From: Borrelia hermsii DAH
GTDB taxonomy: Bacteria; Spirochaetota; Spirochaetia; Borreliales; Borreliaceae
Assembly (NCBI RefSeq): GCF_023035675.1
Contig: NZ_CP073136.1
Coordinates: 620,001 to 684,000 of the forward strand
Direction: 5' to 3'
DNA length: 64,000 bases
Part shown: positions 60,638 to 64,000 of the stretch, piece after piece
How positions within the stretch are numbered: the first letter of the stretch is position 1
How the letters are laid out: each line of letters starts with the position of its first letter
Notes under the pieces: generated by a model
The model's database searches: none
Told to the model about the DNA's origin: nothing
Seen by the model: only the letters and a program-made list of their open reading frames with translations
Translations under genes and position numbers: made by a program

Positions 60638-62071
60638 ATGAGAGAAAAGAATGTATCTAATTTTGATGTTGTAATATTTGGTGTTACTGGCAATTTGTCT
60701 AGAAGAAAACTTATCCCTTCTCTTTTTAATTTATATAAGGATGGCCATATTAGTAATTTTAGGATTATTGGATTCTCACGAAGAAGCTTTACTGATGAGG
60801 AACTTAATATTTATGTTAAAGACTCTTTGTGGCAAGAAGAGTCTACTGTTTTAGTTGATGATTTTTTAAAATTTTTTGTTTATTTGTCAGGAGATTTTAG
60901 AGAAAAGGATGCTTATGTAAAATTATCGTCTCTTTTAGATAATAGAGAGAGGATATATTACCTCTCAACATCTCCTGAGTTTTATGAGGCTATAATTGAG
61001 AATTTAAAGCCATATTCATTTAATAATACTTCTTACTTGTCTAAGATTATTCTTGAAAAGCCTTTTGGTAGTAGTCTTGATACAGCCAGGTGTTTAAACT
61101 CTCTTCTTTATTCTGTGTTTAAAGAAGAACAAATTTACAGGATAGACCATTATTTAGGTAAAGAAACCGTTCAAAATATTTTTACATTTAGATTTGGGAA
61201 TTCTATTTTTGAGAATATTTGGAACAATCGTTATGTGGATTTTGTTCAAATTACCGTGGCAGAGGAGGCCGGTATTGATGGTAGGGCTGAGTATTATGAT
61301 TCTGTTGGCGCCTTAAGAGATATGGTTCAGAATCATATCTTGCAACTTTTAAGTTTAATTGCAATGGAACCTCCCATTGGATTTAATGCTGATTTTATTC
61401 ATGACGAAAAGGTGAAGGTTTTAAAAAGTTTAAAAAAATTAAATAGAAAGACCATGCAAAATTATATTGTTAAAGGACAATATGTGTGTTCTCAGGTACA
61501 AGGGATTTTAAAAAAAGGATATAGAGAAGAAGCTGAGTTTTTAAGTACTTCAAATACTGAGACTTATTTGGCTATGAAATTGTTTATTGATAACTGGCGT
61601 TGGTCTGGGGTTCCTTTTTATATTAGGACGGGAAAAGCACTTGTGAGGAAATTTTCAGAAATATATATTCAGTTTAAAAAGCCCGGGTTTACTATTTTTA
61701 ATACTGAGTTAAATAATCTTTCAAATGCTTTGATTTTTAGAATTCAACCAAGAGATGGTATTGAAATTAAGTTTAATACTAAGCGCCCGGGATATAATTA
61801 TGAGATTCAAGAAGCTAATATGGAATTTTCTTATCATGCTTCATTTAACAAATTTTTTGGTGAATCTTATGAGAGATTACTTTTTGATGCTTTTTTGGGC
61901 GATAGAACCTTGTATGCTCGTAATGATGAGATTGATAGTTCTTGGGAATTTGTATCAGATATTCTTGATAAGTGGTCAGACATTAAGAATTGGGATTATT
62001 TTTATGGTTCAGAAGGACCAGTTGAAGCAAATATGGTTTTAGAAAAGGATCATTTTTGGCGTAAGATGTAG
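60638..62071 (+). CDS. zwf: Glucose-6-phosphate dehydrogenase
   Basis: A 477-aa enzyme making NADPH at the entry of the pentose phosphate pathway. The dinucleotide-binding motif is IFGVTGNLSRRKLIPSL near residue 12 (GNL in place of the usual GDL). The substrate site is RIDHYLGKETVQN near 169, and the IRTGKAL stretch near 330. TGGAG lies 8 nt before the ATG, and TATAAT at 60613-60618 is a probable -10 box without a clear -35. Confidence 0.93.
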   Translation: MREKNVSNFDVVIFGVTGNLSRRKLIPSLFNLYKDGHISNFRIIGFSRRSFTDEELNIYVKDSLWQEESTVLVDDFLKFFVYLSGDFREKDAYVKLSSLLDNRERIYYLSTSPEFYEAIIENLKPYSFNNTSYLSKIILEKPFGSSLDTARCLNSLLYSVFKEEQIYRIDHYLGKETVQNIFTFRFGNSIFENIWNNRYVDFVQITVAEEAGIDGRAEYYDSVGALRDMVQNHILQLLSLIAMEPPIGFNADFIHDEKVKVLKSLKKLNRKTMQNYIVKGQYVCSQVQGILKKGYREEAEFLSTSNTETYLAMKLFIDNWRWSGVPFYIRTGKALVRKFSEIYIQFKKPGFTIFNTELNNLSNALIFRIQPRDGIEIKFNTKRPGYNYEIQEANMEFSYHASFNKFFGESYERLLFDAFLGDRTLYARNDEIDSSWEFVSDILDKWSDIKNWDYFYGSEGPVEANMVLEKDHFWRKM

Positions 62072-62416
62072 TAGGTATTGAAGATATTAGGTTTACAATT
62101 ACTAAATTGATAAGATCAAATATTATATTTACTTTATTTTTTGTTGTAGATGTTTAATGCTATTTTGGATGATTTTCTTATTTTATCTTGATTGGTTTTA
62201 ATAAGATTATTATTTTTCAAAACAATAATCTTGGTATATTTAACTTGTAATTTTATCTTCAAGCTTTAATTTTTTATTCAGTATGAATTTATTTTTAAAT
62301 AAAATCCTTAAATATCTTGTTTTGTGGTATAATATTTAAAATATATATCTATGTTTTTAAAACTTATAATTAATTAAGATAATTTGTTTTACTGCTTTTT
62401 ATCTTTGGAGTTTTAG
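62072..62416. other. Intergenic region after zwf with a hairpin and a -10-like box
   Basis: No reading frame of note. Arms AAGATTATT (62203-62211) and AATAATCTT (62224-62232) could form the zwf terminator. TGGTATAAT (62325-62333) is an extended -10 box upstream of the small frame at 62417; no -35 box is clear. Confidence 0.4.
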
Positions 62417-62563
62417 ATGAAAAATATTGACATTGAAGTTAAATTCGATTTTGTTGGATTTTTGTCTTTTATTGGTTTTTTATTGGCAAGATATTTTTCT
62501 GTCCTTTCTAAGAAGATATGTAGTGTTGAAACTCTTTCGAGTATTAGTCTTAAGTTATGTTAG
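62417..62563 (+). CDS. Small 48-aa membrane-protein-like frame, possibly frameshifted
   Basis: ATG with GGAG 6 nt upstream. It starts MKNIDIEVKFDFVGFLSFIG with one hydrophobic segment, then stops at TAG. A second frame, open from 62427 to 62675, continues past this stop with another hydrophobic segment (SYVSFIWIVFMNIASYLFYW) ending EIYANL. Joining them by one shift near 62500-62560 would give a protein of about 80 residues with two membrane segments. I do not recognise it. It may be a real small protein or a broken gene. Confidence 0.35.
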   Translation: MKNIDIEVKFDFVGFLSFIGFLLARYFSVLSKKICSVETLSSISLKLC

Positions 62564-62675
62564 TTTTATATGGATTGTTTTTATGAATATTGCGAGTTAT
62601 TTGTTTTATTGGTTTCATGTAAAGGGCTTCTATTGGAGGTATTGTGAGATTATTGAAATTTATGCAAATTTGTAG

Positions 62676-63150
62676 TTATTTATGTGTTTCAAAAAAGGTT
62701 TAGTAAGGAGAGAGATGGTTGATTTAATTTCTTCTCGATGTTTAAAGGCAAATTTTTTGTTGTAATGATAAGTAAGAAATGGTTGGAATAGATTTTTAGC
62801 TGAGAGTTTGATGCTAGGCGGAGTTTTACAGATTGTATAGTTATATTTCTTCCTGTTATAGTTGATGATGTTTTTTGATTAATGATATGATCGTTGTATT
62901 TATTTCTGGTAAAGTTGCAAAGTAAATATCTGTTGATGATGGCATTCCTTATCATAAAAATTGTTCTCCTCTAAACATAGTTGTTTGCGTTTGTCAGATC
63001 GCAGTTTTCATATGGAGTTGGGAATCTTGTTCCTTCCATAGGTAGTTATAGTTTTATTTGTCAACTATTTTTCTGTTTTTTGTGATTTTGTTTATGATTG
63101 GTCTTGGTATAGAGGGATTTTTTAGGTTGTTGCTAAAAATTAAATTTATT
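62676..63150. pseudogene. Region with scattered frame fragments, probably decayed coding sequence
   Basis: AAGGAG-ATG at about 62705-62717 starts a 16-codon frame (MVDLISSRCLKANFLL) that stops. Beyond it, fragments such as FLAESLMLGGVLQI and FVRSQFSYGVGNLVPSIGSY appear in different plus-strand frames between many stops. This looks like a gene inactivated by several shifts, but I cannot name the parent. Neutral AT-rich spacer is the alternative. Confidence 0.35.
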
Positions 63151-63181
63151 TTGGATTTCTTAAGTCGAATAAGAAATCCAA
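63151..63181 (+). terminator. 12-bp-arm hairpin upstream of nhaC
   Basis: TTGGATTTCTTA (63151-63162) and TAAGAAATCCAA (63170-63181), 7-nt loop, with no following U-run. It may be the old terminator of the decayed region or an element in the nhaC leader. Confidence 0.45.
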
Positions 63182-63222
63182 GTAGTAATTCATAAATATA
63201 TGGATTATATAGGGGGTTTAAA

Positions 63223-64000
63223 ATGAACAAAGGTAGTCATATAAGGCCGAATTTTTTAGGGCTTGTTCCTTTCCTTGTTTTTATTATTGTTTATGTGGGA
63301 ACAGGAGTGGCTTTAGAGATGCAAGGTGTAGAGATGGCTTTTTATCAGATGCCACCAATAATTGCTATGTTATTAGCTGTTGTTACTGCATTCCTTTTAT
63401 TCAAGGGTTCGTTTATAGAGAAGCTGAATGAATTTATTGAAGGATGCTCACAGACTGATATTATATTTATATCCTTCATCTTTCTGATTTCAGGTGCTTT
63501 TTCTGCTGTTTGCAAGGAAATAGGTAGCATTGAAACCGTAGCAAATATTGGACTTAAGTATATACCCGCTAATTTGTTGGTAGCAGGAATATTTTTAATA
63601 TGCCTTTTCCTTTCTACTGCAACTGGTAGTTTCCTTGGAACTGTTGTGGCTGTTACTCCAATTGGATTCGAGATAGCAGGTAAGAGTGGTATTCCATTGC
63701 CAATGGTTGCGGGAGCTGTGCTTGGGGGCGGTGCTTTTGGTGATAGCATGTCTTTAATATCAGATACAACTATTATTGCAAGTCGTACGCAAGGAGTTAA
63801 AATTATAGATGTTTTTAGGAATGGTGTTTTTTTTACATTTCCTGCATCTATTTTGTCGACTGTAGCATTTGCTATTTTAGGCTCTTATGTTGGTGGTGTT
63901 GGAGTTAATGTTGAGCTTGGTGAGATAAGTTATTTGAAAGTGATACCTTACCTTTTTGTTATAATTTTTGCGTTCTTAGGAGTAGATGTATTTTTAGTTT
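63223..64000 (+). CDS. nhaC: NhaC-type Na+/H+ antiporter, N-terminal 259 codons (runs off the right edge)
   Basis: Open from the ATG at 63223 (AGGGGG 7 nt upstream) to the window end. The translation is a polytopic membrane protein with LSTATGSFLGTVVAV and GAVLGGGAFGDSMSLISDTTII, the latter matching the conserved GGAFxGDxxSPxSDTT motif of the NhaC family. It exchanges Na+ for H+ across the inner membrane. I recall two nhaC genes in tandem at this place in B31 (BB_0637 and BB_0638); only the first part of one is visible. Confidence 0.88.
   Translation, partial: MNKGSHIRPNFLGLVPFLVFIIVYVGTGVALEMQGVEMAFYQMPPIIAMLLAVVTAFLLFKGSFIEKLNEFIEGCSQTDIIFISFIFLISGAFSAVCKEIGSIETVANIGLKYIPANLLVAGIFLICLFLSTATGSFLGTVVAVTPIGFEIAGKSGIPLPMVAGAVLGGGAFGDSMSLISDTTIIASRTQGVKIIDVFRNGVFFTFPASILSTVAFAILGSYVGGVGVNVELGEISYLKVIPYLFVIIFAFLGVDVFLV

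Noticed and set aside
62689..62955. Minus-strand frame of 88 codons in the zwf-nhaC gap
   Set aside because: No ribosome site, composition of random AT-rich sequence and no recognisable motif; kept only as part of the decayed interval.
63345..63749. Minus-strand frame of 134 codons
   Set aside because: Antisense to the clearly recognisable nhaC coding sequence.
1..64000. Prophage, insertion sequence, defence island or integrated plasmid segment
   Set aside because: No transposase, integrase, phage structural gene, plasmid partition gene or restriction gene was found; composition is uniform and gene order is that of the conserved chromosome.

Overview
The window is chromosomal DNA of a Borrelia spirochaete. 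The composition is strongly AT-rich (roughly 30% GC by eye). The gene order matches what I recall of the Borrelia burgdorferi B31 chromosome from about BB_0591 to BB_0637: fadD, argS, two chemoreceptors, murB, cysS, glyA, the outer-membrane protein P66, lactate permease, cheD, pepD, tig-clpP-clpX-lon, rpsD, cdd, dhhP, ackA, mfd, fruA/fruK, recBCD, pncB, zwf, nhaC. Locus names are from memory; no search was run. Small differences from that order, and P66 divergence as I remember it, make a relapsing-fever lineage more likely than the Lyme group, but that is inference.

Layout. 1-5.8 kb: the N-terminal part of a ComEC-like protein (minus, off the left edge), a CAAX-type membrane protease plus an acyl-CoA ligase (plus), then argS and a small RnfA/E-like membrane protein (minus). 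5.8-10.4 kb: two divergent methyl-accepting chemoreceptors around an intergenic region with a 16-bp inverted repeat. 10.4-16.5 kb: murB, then the plus-strand run cysS, TIG/transglutaminase-like protein, glyA, membrane DnaJ. A perfect 31-bp-arm palindrome separates this run from p66. 16.6-23.6 kb: p66 and lctP (minus); dacA with a frameshifted, shortened C-terminal domain; cheD; pepD. 23.6-30.7 kb: four tRNAs (His, Arg, Leu, Gly) leading into tig-clpP-clpX-lon and a 48-aa gene, facing the initiator tRNA-rpsD unit. 30.7-36.7 kb: a GNAT-CDF metal transporter fusion, cdd, the cyclic-di-AMP phosphodiesterase dhhP, a GH3 hexosaminidase, a CAU tRNA and a DJ-1 protein. 36.8-45 kb: mfd-ackA (minus), an exported protein, a five-LysM amidase, tRNA-Asn. 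44.6-50.5 kb: apeB and an RNase M5-like gene (minus), a lipoprotein, divergent fruA and fruK, tRNA-Asp. 50.5-60.5 kb: pncB-recC-recB-recD as one tight minus-strand operon. 60.6-64 kb: zwf, about 1.15 kb that looks largely decayed, and the start of nhaC.

Functionally this is core housekeeping: translation (three amino-acid/tRNA enzymes, rpsD, seven tRNA sites carrying eight features' worth of promoters and genes), peptidoglycan synthesis and turnover (murB, dacA, amidase, hexosaminidase), sugar and lactate handling (fruA, fruK, ackA, lctP, zwf), proteostasis (tig, clpPX, lon), chemotaxis (two receptors, cheD) and repair (mfd, recBCD). tRNA genes in total: His, Arg, Leu, Gly, initiator Met, a second CAU tRNA, Asn and Asp (eight).

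I see no prophage, insertion sequence, CRISPR array or defence island, and no complete new multi-gene system. The points most worth a second look are the broken dacA C-terminus, the RNase M5-like gene with no standard start codon directly after the apeB stop, the GNAT-CDF fusion with an unstable His-coding repeat, the TIG protein with a Cys-less transglutaminase-like domain, the 31-bp palindrome, the orphan Rnf-like subunit, an apparently leaderless protease gene, and the decayed zwf-nhaC interval.
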